Source of the DNA: Echinometra lucunter
Taxonomy: Eukaryota; Echinodermata; Echinoidea; Camarodonta; Echinometridae
Reading direction: 5' to 3'
Assembly (NCBI GenBank): GCA_029962745.1
Contig: CM057154.1
Location: forward strand, 20,340,857-20,404,856
DNA: 64,000 nt
Positions within the stretch are counted from its first letter, which is position 1, and the number at the start of each line of letters is the position of its first letter. Both the position numbers and the translations under genes were made by a program. Shown one piece after another: positions 1-11,922 of this stretch. Under the pieces are notes generated by a model. The model saw nothing but the letters and a program-made list of their open reading frames with translations, had not been told where the DNA came from and did no database searches.

Positions 1-1298
1 CCTGGTTCTAATAACTCTTTGAATAATGAATATCAGCATAAGTAGACAAATCTCCAGAGAATTTCATACCATTGCCACCCCTCTTCCATATTTGCTTTCT
101 ATAGAATTGCAAAATAATTTTTTTTTTTTTTTGATGCCTCATCCCACAGAAGGTGGTGCTGAAGGCATTCTTCTGTGATGTAATATACTATGGAAAGTGA
201 AAGTATACCTTTAAAGAATCCACAGCAACAACAAAAATCCCACATCATCACAACTTTAACTGCTCTATATTGCTTCCTGCACAGTATATAGTTCCATTGC
301 CGGATTAAGAAATTCTGTATCCTCAAGCGAAAGCAAGAAAGACATAAGCCCGTATACTTTTCCATAGAGTTTTAAGCCCTTCTTGTGATCAGCAGAATAT
401 CCTCTTCCTTCTATGATTGGAAATAGTGACCTAGATATTGTGCCAGCCTTTTTTACAAAGTGAAATATGATCTCAAAAGTGGTTATGTTTCTTCTTTTCC
501 TTTGCTTACTTTAAATTGTGACCTAGACTTTGTACCAACTCTCTTTTTACAAAGTAATATCATATCTCCAAAATGATATTTCTTTTTACGTATACCTCAT
601 CCATAATCTTTCAAAAATGACATTCAAAATGATTGATTTTATGCCCTTGTTCAGTTTTTTTTTTTTTTTTTTTTTTTTGAGTGGAGGCCCACTGAACGGG
701 CAACGAGAGTGTATAATATCATGACGTACAAAATGTGTGCACTGGTAATTGTCAACATAATTTGACATGCCTTGTTCAGTTTTTCCAAAAAGTGCAATGA
801 TGTGCATGGTTTCAACTCCAAGAGAAGTTTCCTGAGTATGATCTTAAGATTATATGACAAATATTGATTTCTTGAATTTAAAATGCAAGTTTTATTGTAA
901 TACTCCTAATTTTTCTGTTCTTTTGACTCATTTTCATTCTCTTTCTAATCTTACTGACTCATTTATTATTGCTATTATAGTCTATCTTCCTGATACATAT
1001 CCGTTTTTCTTTCTTTTTTTTTTTGATGCCATGTAAATCTGATTCCTTTGTCTGTTGTTTCATTTCCATATTATTCCTTCTTTCTTTTTTTCTTTATCTA
1101 TTAATTGTCATGTTTGTTCTTTTTTTGGTTCTTTTTTATCATTATCTTCATCTTCTATAAAACATCTTACTCTTTATTTTCTTAAACTTTCAAAAAAAGT
1201 TGTTCACTTATTTCTTTTTATTTTTGCTCTTTTCCCTTCTCTTTGTTCACTCCTCATTTGAAACCTTCTTCAACCGGTAGAACACAAAGCCTGTGATA
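1..1298. other. AT-rich noncoding DNA, nothing recognised
   Basis: The stretch is T-rich and A-rich with several homopolymer runs of 10-25 T. The short open frames in it are low-complexity and have no splice context or recognisable protein. It could be intron, 3' UTR or intergenic DNA of a gene lying to the left. Confidence 0.6.
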
Positions 1299-1669
1299 TT
1301 AAAGGAGAATCCAACCCAGGCATCAGCATGCTCATAGTGAATAAAGATGAACAAGAACAGTAAACAGTGAAAGTTTGAGCAAAATCGGACAATCTGTTCA
1401 AGAGTTATGAATTTTCAAAGTTTCAGTAAATCCCTATTATGGGGATCCTTGAGTTGGCAACTTTGCCAGCATCTGTGATGACGATGATGTCACAGATGCT
1501 GGCAAAGTTGCCAACTCAAGGATCCCTGTAAAAGGAATTTACTGAAACTTACAAAATTCATAACTCTTGAACAGATTGTCCGATTTTGCTCAAACTTTCA
1601 CTGTTTACTCTTCTTGGTCATCATTATTCACTTTGAGCACACTGATGCCTGGGTTGGATTCTCCTTTAA
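1299..1669. mobile_element. Foldback MITE with TTAA target duplication
   Basis: The terminal inverted repeats begin AGGAGAATCCAACCCAGGCA and the two arms pair over about 175 bp each, around a centre near 1484. TTAA lies immediately outside both ends (1299-1302 and 1666-1669), so the element proper is 1303-1665. A TTAA target is characteristic of the piggyBac and Kolobok superfamilies. The element has no coding capacity and must be non-autonomous. The family assignment beyond 'TTAA-type' is inference. Confidence 0.8.
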
Positions 1670-2700
1670 ACTCTGACTAGGGTCTTTGGAAAATGCCTGT
1701 CATGCCAAAATCAAATCATGCTCAACGAGTTTAATTGACTGATCATAATTATGGAGACAAGAGTGCACCTTCAAGCAACTACAGGGTCACAATTAACTCC
1801 AAAACAAAAAATGTTTCCGTCTTTCAGAAACTACTTCTGTATTGTATGCTAATCTATTAACTTGTAAATGTTACAGTATGGTATATCGTGTACAAGTATG
1901 ATAATATTGTATGTATTGTTTTTCATTTCATTTTGATGGAGTGAAGATGTATCATAAAATGACTAATTTACAAAGGTACTTAAGCTTTGATATGATCTAT
2001 ACTGATGAAAAAACATTCCATATAAGAAGATTTGAGAGAGTGTTAGTATAAGTGCATGGTTCACTCAATCGATTTTGACCAAAATTAGTAGATTTATTTC
2101 ATTACTTGCTGTATGGACATGGACTAACAGGCATAGGCCTAGTGCAAAAGCTGATATGCAGATTTGATTTTCACAGATGTATCTTAGTTTGTATTGTAAG
2201 ATATTCTCAAATAACTTTACCAATAACTGTTATCCTTAAATTTGAACTGCTTTATTCTTATTTAGAATATGTAGGGATGACGTTCTTCAAATCAGGGTCT
2301 TATCCTGCATAACTTTTGCAAGAATATTACAAAAGCGGTACTTTCATACAACAAATTTGAGGAAATGAATTACATTGTTAGATTTGGCTTTAAAAATATC
2401 ACCCAGTGGAATGACTGCACTGAAACAATAACCCATGTTACGTTGACTCTGAATGAAAAACATTGTTGTGTTTGTGCCAAAGGTTTCATGTCAGGTGAGT
2501 TGTTTTTGACTTGCATGGGAGCTGATTAAACATCTTGTTGAAATTGAAATAACATAATTATATGTCCAGTTAAGGCATCTGCATCATGCATTTATGCACG
2601 TTGCAGTAACAACTCCAAATTGGTATATATGAGCAAATTCACATGAATATTTGATTTGGACAGCAGGTGCACGTACAAGCAGAGATGACATTTGGATATC
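1670..2700. other. Noncoding, nothing recognised
   Basis: AT-rich DNA without a supportable gene. A short word near 1677-1705 (around TTTGGAAAATGCCTGT) recurs near 63400-63421, so part of it is dispersed repeat. Confidence 0.5.
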
Positions 2701-2701
2701 T

Positions 2702-2865
2702 GGGGGGTGTTTCATCAGGTGTCTTGTCAGTGATTTTCACCGACAAAGTATGCTTTAACCAACAATTTCTGACTAGCCTATGTATGGTATCAGTTGTCAG
2801 CCGCTGATAAAGTTGTCAGCACTGACAACTTGTCAGTAGACAAATGTTGATGAAATGCATCCTTT
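2702..2865. mobile_element. Short MITE, GTTTCAT...TTGTCAGTG family, copy 1
   Basis: The left end contains GTTTCATCAGGTGTCTTGTC followed by AGTGATTTTCACCGACAA. The right end is its inverted counterpart, with ACTTGTCAGTAGACAAATG and then TGATGAAATGC. A second copy with the same core occurs at 57628-57767 inside RMND1 intron 1. No target duplication could be fixed for this copy. Confidence 0.6.
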
Positions 2866-2891
2866 GAAGGGACAGGGAGAAACGAGGCAGT

Positions 2892-3100
2892 GCAATGGCT
2901 CCATATAGTAGAGCAGTGGTCTCATAACTGGGAGTACCTGGGTTTGAAACCAAGTGGATGCGCTGGTGCTCTTTGGTATATCATGTCCCTCAGATAGGAC
3001 TTAAAGCTGTTGGTCCCCAGGTTGCTTGGTTATGAGCAAGCACATGTTCTCTCTTTTCGCAATTAGACAAAATAAACAAACCACCAACCAACCAACCAAA
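2892..3100 (+). mobile_element. tRNA-derived SINE, copy 1
   Basis: The 5' part looks like a degraded tRNA gene: a box-A-like stretch around 2905-2918 and a box B GGTTTGAAACC at 2941-2951. It continues into a non-tRNA body shared with 54309-54521 (GTGGATGCGC, then TAAAGCTGTTGGTCCCCAGG here against TAGCTGTCGGTCCCCTGG there). It ends in an AACC-rich tail. Such SINEs use RNA polymerase III internal promoters and LINE machinery in trans; that is family knowledge. This copy has a decayed anticodon arm. Confidence 0.75.
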
Positions 3101-3109
3101 TCACTTTTT

Positions 3110-5171
3110 TCAAGGAAGTTTGAGAAACTTGCTCATGACTGACATGAAAGCAAAAACAGAGAATGGCCTGTAGTCAACACCTTATGAAGGATAAATAACC
3201 ATGTTTTTTTCCTCCTGCAAAACGAAGAGGGAGGAATATTTTGTGTTAAGCCATTATTTCAAGTTATAAATGAGTTTGAGAGAAAGCCAGCTGCTTTAAA
3301 GTGTGATTTAAGAATCTTGAACAACTTTTTTCTTGCTGTGCAGCTGCTTCCGAACACATTAATGTTAAAAATATTGATCAAGCCATCAAGTAGTAGTAGT
3401 AGTCTTGTCTTCTAAGTAGTATTTTCATATGCAGAGAGCCTGTAGAGCTTTAATTCACTACTTTTGCATGAAGTTTATGGAAACGCTAGTAAAAAAAAAG
3501 AAGAAGTTTTTTGTCAACATTAGATTAAATTCAAGCATCTCCTAAATGTACATGGTACATTCAAATGGTTTCTGAATAGAGAGCATGGAAGGTAAAAAGT
3601 GTTTCATATAGAGAATCCCCATAGACGTTTACTTTGTGTTTATTTCATTTTGAGCAAATTGTAAATGCCTCAAACAGATTACTCAGTAGGTGTGCGTGTA
3701 AAATTAGAGTTTTCAATATAGACATGTATCATTCAGATATGATTATTTGAAATGACATCCGGGACTGACCTTTGACGTGACATATGGGTTCAAACCTGGG
3801 TCCAATCAGATTCAGCTTGTAGACAAAGACAAGAACTGACTGGACGTTACCGCTGGACCAACTCCTGCATACCCCCTGCTTTTACCACATTGTCTGAAGT
3901 GCAATTTTGATATTTGAACTTGTAAGATCTCACGACATGGAAGAAACATTTAAACCCAACATAGTAAATACATCTGTAGGTTACCAGCATGTAATCCCAA
4001 ACATATTGAGTAAAGCCTTTTTTTTCTTGTAATTGGTCCTTAAAGAAGGCCTTTCTGGCTCTCAGCAGATGGGGTTAAGTTTCATAAGGTCTCAACAGCC
4101 TCTTCTGCAAATTGCATTTAAACTGATAATTGAGTAGTAGTATTTCAAGTCATGCACATGATAGTGCCTTTTTGTATTATCCCTAGCGTTGTAAGATTTA
4201 ATTCATGAAGGAAACTTTAATAATGTCATTGATGCAGCACTGATGAAGAAAGTACAGATGACCTTTGAGAGTCCATTAGAGAGGTGGAGTGCATCTGTCT
4301 GGGTTTCCATAGCAACGGTCAGCATTCTCTTGTCTGGAGCAGCTAGAGATGATTTTAATGAGAAAGGAAAGTTGGGAGGGAACTTGGCAGACACAGGCAA
4401 ATCGGGCTATTGTCAGAAAATGGTAGCGTATAGTTGATGCTGAGACGGCCATGAACACTTTTCCAGCAGGTTGTTCCTCCCCACCCCTTATGTTGAGTCT
4501 GAAATATAGGCATCTCTTGTTTACTTCCTGGGTTGTAGATGGTCTCCCTCATGTGCTGCTAAAGTAAATTTTGTATCTGTTTAATGGTCTAAAATGATGG
4601 GGGACATTATAGAGCTCCATCTTTTCAATGCCTCCCTTTCCCCTACCTCTTTGAACTTTAAATCATTTTTTTAATGACTCATTTTATAGATATCAAACTA
4701 ACATTCATTGTTTTCATGATCCCGATTTACTCGTGTTATAGACAATTACTTCCATAATTACATTCCTAATATATTTTGTTGGTGGTTATATGGCTCTTTG
4801 GGAATGATGATGCCATCGATCATCTTGTTTACAATGTAGTCATGTTTGAAATTTTGTAAGTTCTTTAAAGAATATTTATCATGGATGGAAAATGAGGAGT
4901 CTGTTTAAGCTCTTGTATTCTTATGTAGTTATTTCTGTGTATCTTGTTTCATGGAGAACTGGAAACTTTATTGGTATATGTTATTGATTTTGTTTGAATT
5001 ATTTTTGTTTCCTCTTTTCTTTTTTAAATTTTGATTAATATCATTGACTTAATAAACTATGGAAAATTATGCCTTTCTTATAAACACTTATGTATTGTCT
5101 GTTTCTCTCATATTTTAGGAGTCGTTTCTTAATCATGTTGATGTAGTTTCATTATAGAGTGTTTTTCTTTT
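3110..5171. other. Noncoding, possible distal UTR
   Basis: No exon with both splice signals and a recognisable protein was found. A small open frame at 4243-4437 has no recognisable domain. An AATAAA at 5051-5056 followed by T-rich sequence could be a plus-strand polyadenylation signal of a gene to the left, but nothing else supports that. Confidence 0.35.
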
Positions 5172-5671
5172 NNNNNNNNNNNNNNNNNNNNNNNNNNNNN
5201 NNNNNNNNNNNNNNNNNNNNNNNNNNNNNNNNNNNNNNNNNNNNNNNNNNNNNNNNNNNNNNNNNNNNNNNNNNNNNNNNNNNNNNNNNNNNNNNNNNNN
5301 NNNNNNNNNNNNNNNNNNNNNNNNNNNNNNNNNNNNNNNNNNNNNNNNNNNNNNNNNNNNNNNNNNNNNNNNNNNNNNNNNNNNNNNNNNNNNNNNNNNN
5401 NNNNNNNNNNNNNNNNNNNNNNNNNNNNNNNNNNNNNNNNNNNNNNNNNNNNNNNNNNNNNNNNNNNNNNNNNNNNNNNNNNNNNNNNNNNNNNNNNNNN
5501 NNNNNNNNNNNNNNNNNNNNNNNNNNNNNNNNNNNNNNNNNNNNNNNNNNNNNNNNNNNNNNNNNNNNNNNNNNNNNNNNNNNNNNNNNNNNNNNNNNNN
5601 NNNNNNNNNNNNNNNNNNNNNNNNNNNNNNNNNNNNNNNNNNNNNNNNNNNNNNNNNNNNNNNNNNNNNNN
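5172..5671. other. Assembly gap (500 N)
   Basis: A run of exactly 500 N. The round number suggests a scaffolding gap of unknown true size. The open frame spanning it is an artefact. Confidence 0.99.
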
Positions 5672-6330
5672 ATCTTTAAGATGGCAAGCGCGGGCTACGC
5701 ACCCCCCCCCCCCCGACTCAATATGCTGTCTTGATCGTATCTCACATACATAATATGGGGACCTATGAGTACCCTTCAGTATTTTGACGCCACTGCGTTA
5801 ATAGACTTATAAGCCCTACACCCCGACAGTGCACTTCTTGTTTGAAATAATTTGCGAGCCCTCGAGGGGGGTAACATGAGATGCGAAATGTTGCCAATCC
5901 AATTTTGTTCTCAAGCCGCTCTCTGGCTTGGGCCTTTATCCATTTGTCGCACGACCTGTATACTCCTCAAATAAATACTATGGGGTGGAGTGATGGATAT
6001 TATTGTCATTTGGTCAAATACCAATTCATTTGGGATTTTCTAATATAATTTCGTTTAAGAAGACCCATCTTATACCATTCATTTTTCTCTTATCAATTTG
6101 TATGCACCCATTTTTTCTATAATCTATTGCCAAATCACCAGTTGATCAAGTTTTCCTGTTTTGCAGGTATCATTTCGTCTAATGACAATAATTGCTTTGC
6201 TAAACTATTGTCTACCCCAATTACATCTCAGACCAAAAGTACCTGTAGCCTAAATGTAGATTTAAAAAAAGAAAAAGAGGAAAATTAGGCTGGAAAAGAT
6301 ATCATAGACGGATAGTTTCTGTGTGGGAGT

Positions 6331-6377
6331 GTGTGTGTGTGGGTGTGTGTATGTGTGTGTGTGTGTGTGGGTGTGTC

Positions 6378-6432
<55 letters not shown>
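6331..6432. repeat. Compound (GT)n-(GA)n microsatellite
   Basis: About 45 bp of GT dinucleotides run directly into about 50 bp of GA. The long Ser/Leu and Thr/His open frames here are readings of the repeat. The flanks (5672-6330 and 6433-7155) hold no recognised gene. Confidence 0.95.
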
Positions 6433-6436
<4 letters not shown>

Positions 6437-7159
6437 AGGGGAGGAGAGAGGAGATTAATTCAAAAGAGACGTATAGAAAAAAATTAACACAGAAAAGGAA
6501 ATGATGAAAAAATAAGGAGATGGCGCTATGCATAATAAGCATTTTGCTAGATGGACAAAACGTCCGCTTCGATCATGTCGATGATGGCGATTGTTGTTCG
6601 ATTGAGCAATGATTTCATCTCGGTTCTGATCCTCTTCATATGTGTATCTTATTTCTTTGCCTGGCTTCTCAATTTTAACAAAAAGATCATAGAGGAATAA
6701 CAGATTTTCCCACTATTTTACGAGTTTCAAACCTGTCATCTTCTTTAAAATTGCCACTTAGTTCAGCACTTCTTTCCCACTTATTCCTTATTTTACCCAC
6801 TACTCAATATACAACCAATCCTTAAAAATGAACGCATTTGGAGCAAATGATTCTTCTCTTATCCTCTGTTCATAATGTTTCAACTCCCTCTCTTTTTTCA
6901 ACCTCACATTTTCCCTTTTATTTCAAATTATACTGGACTACATGCGATATAATTGATTATCATCACGAGCAAGGATAGGAGGGGGCAAGGGAGAAAGAGA
7001 GAAAGAGGAGAAGGGAAGAATGATTAATACTGATAATAGTAATAATGATTAAAAAAATGGTGTTTTCTATAGTGCTGGTGTCCAGTAAGTAACTTAGACA
7101 CTCATGGATCTTGCTCAAGTATCACTTGAATTCCTTAGCTGCAGTGCTTGTGGTATCAT

Positions 7160-7230
7160 ATGTATGTGTGGGTGTGCGTGTGTGTTTGTGTGTGTGTGTT
7201 GAAGGGGAGTGTGAGAGAGAGAGAGAGAGC

Positions 7231-7298
<68 letters not shown>

Positions 7299-7321
7299 AA
7301 GAGAAAGAGAGAGAGAGAGAG
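7160..7321. repeat. Compound (GT)n-(GA)n microsatellite
   Basis: Interrupted GT repeats (about 7160-7198) precede a 110-bp GA tract broken by AAAG units. It has the same architecture as 6331-6432. Three overlapping low-complexity open frames here are not genes. Confidence 0.95.
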
Positions 7322-8515
7322 TGAATGAAGGGGAAGGTGGAGGCAAGAGAGTGAGGGACCAATCAGTTTACTAAAGAGGCAACGAATGACTGCGTCAATA
7401 TTGATTTTTATTGATATTTCTTATTACCATTCATAAGTTTGTGCTCATATTTTCACAAAGACACCTAAATGCAGACAGGTTTCTACTAGTTACACAACTG
7501 CTTCAAGCTTTACAACAGAATCCATCATTTAAATGACAGTTACACTCCACTTTCCTCAAAGGGCAGGTAACCACTACATATGGCAATACTTCCTAAAATA
7601 AAGTAGAATATTGCAATGAGAATACAATTCTTATTCCAAGCTCAAAATATACTTTAACAATAACTCAAAATATCAATTGAATTAAATCCAAAATGCACCT
7701 TTCATATTCTAAAATATACACACAATGTATCACTGACCCAAATACTGCTTTGGGAGAAAAAAGATTCAACCAAATTAAATTCAAAATTAATTTACACATA
7801 AAAGAAAGATCCTCTACATACTATTCAGTAATTTTACTCGGTGAGCAACAATCATTATTTTATCACAAAATTTACTAGAGGAAGACATGGACAACAGTTA
7901 CAGAACTTACCACCTTCTTATTAATGAGTTAACAAATAACCTAAAGGAATACTCATTATAAATCTTCACTAGTTATATATTTGTCACATTATTCTGCGAA
8001 CATGATGCAACCACATATTGCTTGCTGCTATGTCAGACTAGAGATGAGGCAAAACAATTTCAGTAAGGTTGCGTGCACTTAAACCATAGGTTTGACTGGG
8101 AAGTACAATGATATATATACCAACTCTGATAATGATTTAACATATCTTCCAACATTTAAAGAAAAATGATGACTGCTTCTTGAATGCTATTACATGTATG
8201 CATAACACAAAGATTCCAATCTTACCTTCCTGCATTAAAAGACAATACTGTAAATTCATTGACATGGGGAACAAAAAGTACATAAAATTTCAGTTTCATT
8301 GATCTTTGCACAACTCTATTTCACACATGAAAGCAATGCTTTGGTTCTTTTAGGTGAGGTAATTGGAACACATTTTTTGTTTCTGTGTTACGTCACTACA
8401 ACAAAGGGTCACCACGATGTCCAATATTACCAGGACTCTGGACACATTCAACACAATCGTATAGCAGATGAATCATGATATACAAAAACCCATTGCAGTA
8501 TATGGTGCTGTCACC

Positions 8516-9001
8516 TTAAAGTGATTGCACAATGGTAAAAATTTTTTTGGATAAATGATCGAGAATAGAATTCCAAGAAGAATAACATTAAAAATTTGAT
8601 GATTTTCAGTCGAAATCAATGCATTTTGGCTAATTTTCTCATGAAAAGTCAAGAGTTGACCAAAAAATTTGAGTATGAGGTATGACGTAAAAGTGGGTAC
8701 CCAGCTTCGCGCACTGCAGTTGTGCTGCGCGCTAGACTGTACAATATGTATTATACCTTGCGCGCATTTTGCTAGAATTGCGCGACAAGGTACCCACTTT
8801 GACGTCATTTTGACGTCAAAGTGGGTACCCAGTTGAAACTGGGTCACAGCTGAGGGGTCAAAAATATCCTGAAACCTTACATTTGGGGGTTTCCTTGGCA
8901 ACACGACTTTTTAAAAAACTTTAGGCAGATGATTTTCTGCTAATTAAATCATGCTCTTTTAAATAAACTAAAATTTTTTCAGCATTGGGTAGCCCCTTTA
9001 A
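8516..9001. mobile_element. TTAA-type MITE, TTAAAG...CCCTTTAA family, copy A
   Basis: About 480 bp bounded by TTAA at both ends (8516-8519 and 8998-9001), with imperfect inverted ends. It aligns over nearly its whole length, in the same orientation, with 16103-16575 in SLC25A1 intron 3. The interior carries a GTGGGTACCC inverted repeat around a TGACGTCA palindrome. It abuts the next element directly, sharing the TTA/TTAA junction. Confidence 0.75.
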
Positions 9002-9423
9002 GCCCACTGCACACTATACGATCGGTCTACGACCCGATTTATGAAAAAAATGTTATAGCACTTTAGATGCAAATTCAAACATGTTAGATCCTAATGCGTT
9101 ACACTCTGAATAGTCCTATCAACATCAAAATCGAAATTCCGGGCTATTGCGAGCCTCCTATTTGAAGAAAAAGCGAAATCAGTTGGGAATCGTAGTGACA
9201 TCATAGCAATATTGTGATCGGCTACGATTTGAAGCCGATTCGGCCTTTACTCCCACCACAAGGCTTGCAGTTAACCAAAATTTCGATTTTAGTAATAGTA
9301 TTCCTGTCATTACTCCGAATTTCAAATAAGATAATTTTACTTGTTTAAACATTCACATTTTATGCAAAATGCCATTTGTTCGAAAATCGGGTCGCAGTCG
9401 GATCGTATAGTGTGCGGTGGCCT
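9001..9423. mobile_element. MITE with GCACACTATACGATC inverted ends
   Basis: The left terminus AGCCCACTGCACACTATACG is matched, inverted, at the right end by AGGCCACCGCACACTATACG (rc). Both then continue through CGACCCGATTT after short differences. Flanking TTA occurs on both sides (8998-9000 and 9424-9426), compatible with a 3-bp Harbinger-type or TTAA-type target duplication. No coding capacity. Confidence 0.7.
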
Positions 9424-9575
9424 TTAAAGATACAATTCAACACAAAAACAATGCCCAAGTACGATCATGGTTGCTATTGCCATTTTCAAGAGGACGACAG
9501 TGATTCATTCATGAAAATGGAGTCACGTATGATTTAAACTTGACTTCAATGCAACTTCACACAAAGGGTACTTAA

Positions 9576-9983
9576 CACATTCGTGACAGAGGTCCACATT
9601 TTGTGGTTTGGTCTAATATCTTTTAATGCAAAGCCCTAAAAATCATACCAAATACATGAGCAGAAAGAGCAAAAAATTCTACACAAACTGTGCCCATTTT
9701 CATTGCATCAATATTCATTGTTTGATGCTGAAATTTTTTTAAAGGAAAATAAGCATTAAAATCCGTAAATTGGCAATGTGATAGAAAGTTTAAAATCACC
9801 GTTTTCCCCTGCAAATTGGCAACTTTTTGACTTATCACCATAATTTCTGTCAATTTATATTCATTTCAGATACATGATGTTTTATAAGAAAAATGTAGCA
9901 ATAAAATAAAAATGTTGGTGTTGCCAATTTGAAGAATAAAAGCTGATCAAATTAGGCTTTAAATAATTCCTGTCACGAATGGG
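9576..9983. mobile_element. TTAA MITE, CCCATTCGTGACAG family, copy 1 (inverted)
   Basis: The element is bounded by TTAA at 9572-9575 and 9984-9987, with terminal inverted repeats close to CCCATTCGTGACAG. It is the reverse orientation of the copies at 24227-24635 and 53858-54266, with the same length (about 408 bp). A shared internal open frame is probably only family likeness. Confidence 0.85.
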
Positions 9984-10697
9984 TTAAGTGTGATGAGGAA
10001 TATCACTCACTACCTAACAGGTGAAGATTTCACAAACTTATTTCCTTTTCCAGCATCATTGAGGTAGAGGGAAATTGTGCTACAATCTCAATCAAATATG
10101 AATGCAAGAAAAGCGAGACACAAGTTGACGTTGTGAAAAATGTTAGGTTAGAAAAAAACAGAGACAAGAATGTATCACAATAATGCTGCACTCTGTGCCA
10201 AATAAAAAATAAAGTTCAATACTCATTTCTAATTTCATTCTACATTGATCTTATTTCATTTCAAAAGCAAGTGGCAATGAGTTGTACAGCATAATAGCTT
10301 TGTTGACATTACCAGTTTTTTAGAATATATGTCAACTATGCCTCTAGAGCATAATATATCTGATCCCAATTTCAGGTTTCAATTCTGTACTCACAACCAT
10401 ACATGTGTATTGTTAGCATTGATCAGTGAAGAATATATCTGTATCCCTACTGTCATATTTTGACAGAAAAGAAAATGTGTGGAAGAAAAAATGTGTAAAA
10501 AAATACCAATCACAGATAATTAGAGTTTGGAATGTGTTAGAGATACCTGACTCATATTTTTCATGCTTTTTTTCATTACCCCCAAAGTACAGTACAAACT
10601 ATTAATAACCAAACAAACAAAACCTGAAAAAAAAGGCATCTCGCATTAAGATATTTCAATTAAACATATTAAGCGGCATAAATGGAGATAAACTTAA

Positions 10698-11185
10698 AGG
10701 CATTGGCTAACATTGTTATGATTTAAAAAAAATCTCATTTTGTTACTTAAAAATGGGATAAACATTAGGGTTATAGTGTAAAAATACCAGTGTGAAAGTT
10801 TCAGAGCATAATATCCACGGGAAGTATTTTTAAATATTAGAAATGCGAACCAATGTTTGAAAAATATACGAGGGTCGGTTGCATAGACCCAACGTAAGGA
10901 GTGCGCATGCGCACATGACTCAACGGACCGCACTGTGTGTATTGACGTATCACGCGGCGGAAGGCAAGTAACGGTATTTTTGAATTCGCGCAAACGGTCC
11001 TCTTAGTTCAGTGTCTCTCGAGACGAAAGCTAATAAAATCGCGGTTTGCGTCTAACTTACAGCTTTTCCTTCCAAATTATGGTTGGTTTCAGGGTTTTTG
11101 AGTATAAATACAAGTACTCATAAACATGTTTCATCTTAGTTTGAGAATTTTTTAAATCAGCTGCTCACAAAGTTAGCCAATGCCT
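10698..11185. mobile_element. TTAA MITE with AGGCATTGGCTAAC ends
   Basis: Inverted termini AGGCATTGGCTAAC are flanked by TTAA (10694-10697 and 11186-11189). The interior has a GC-richer patch (about 10860-11060) with GCGCATGCGC. Non-autonomous; no protein recognised. Confidence 0.8.
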
Positions 11186-11922
11186 TTAAACATAATATTC
11201 ATTGAATAAATCTATCTATATTCTATTCTGCAAAGTAAATAGTGATCTCCTGATCTGCTGATGGTAAAACTGTAATGATTCAAGGAGTATATCAACATTC
11301 TGGAATTCCTAGCCTTTAGAATTGGTTTGACAAAGGGAAAATACATCATGAATTAATATCACCATAAGGGAAAACACCAAATTTACAACCATCATCATTA
11401 CTGGTAAGAGGAAAATTTTTGTGCTTTTATAAGGTACAGTTAACAGAACTGAGCTCACACACAATTCATTCCATTGAATAATAAATAAAATAATGAATAA
11501 AATAACAAAAAATAAAAATGAAAAAGGAAATATCATAATGTCAGTTCACTTGAAAATTGTGAGCAGTTCTATGTCCATTGTTGTGTGCAACCCTTTCTGC
11601 ACATGATACAAATATTTAAATGTACAAACTGAACAGGTCTTTGCACAACATAATCATCTACTCACGACCACAAAAGAAGAAATCATCCTAACCACAGTGA
11701 TATGCACACCTTTCCCCACAGTGGAAACATTTTTTTCAATAATGATGTCAAACAGGGCAATAAGTCTTTCACAATTCAACTAAACTTCTATACAAATCTG
11801 ATAAGCTATACTATAAATCACCTTTTCCAGCTAACATTCATATCTGTTCCTTTTCTTAACCTTCTTCTGGCAGTTGATGCTTGTCTGAGGAGACCCATTT
11901 CAGGAGGACCAAGTCCTGGTCT

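Larger units (their letters stand above)
7407..11922 (-). other. Candidate long 3' UTR or downstream flank of SLC25A1
   Basis: Downstream of the SLC25A1 stop on the minus strand the sequence is AT-rich and filled with MITEs. A minus-strand AATAAA (plus TTTATT, 7407-7412) is one possible distal polyadenylation signal. Transcript evidence would be needed to place the 3' end; only the motif is seen. Confidence 0.3.

Noticed and set aside
4243..4437. Small frame with a membrane-like stretch
   Set aside because: No recognisable family or splice support; alternative frames overlap it on both strands.
5159..5734. 191-residue open frame
   Set aside because: It spans 500 N, so nothing supports it.
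7111..7374. Open frames rich in Arg/Glu or Ser/Leu
   Set aside because: They are produced by the GA microsatellite.
8473..8904. 143-residue minus frame similar to one at 16224-16526
   Set aside because: Similarity is due to the two copies of a TTAA MITE; there is no start, domain or splice context.
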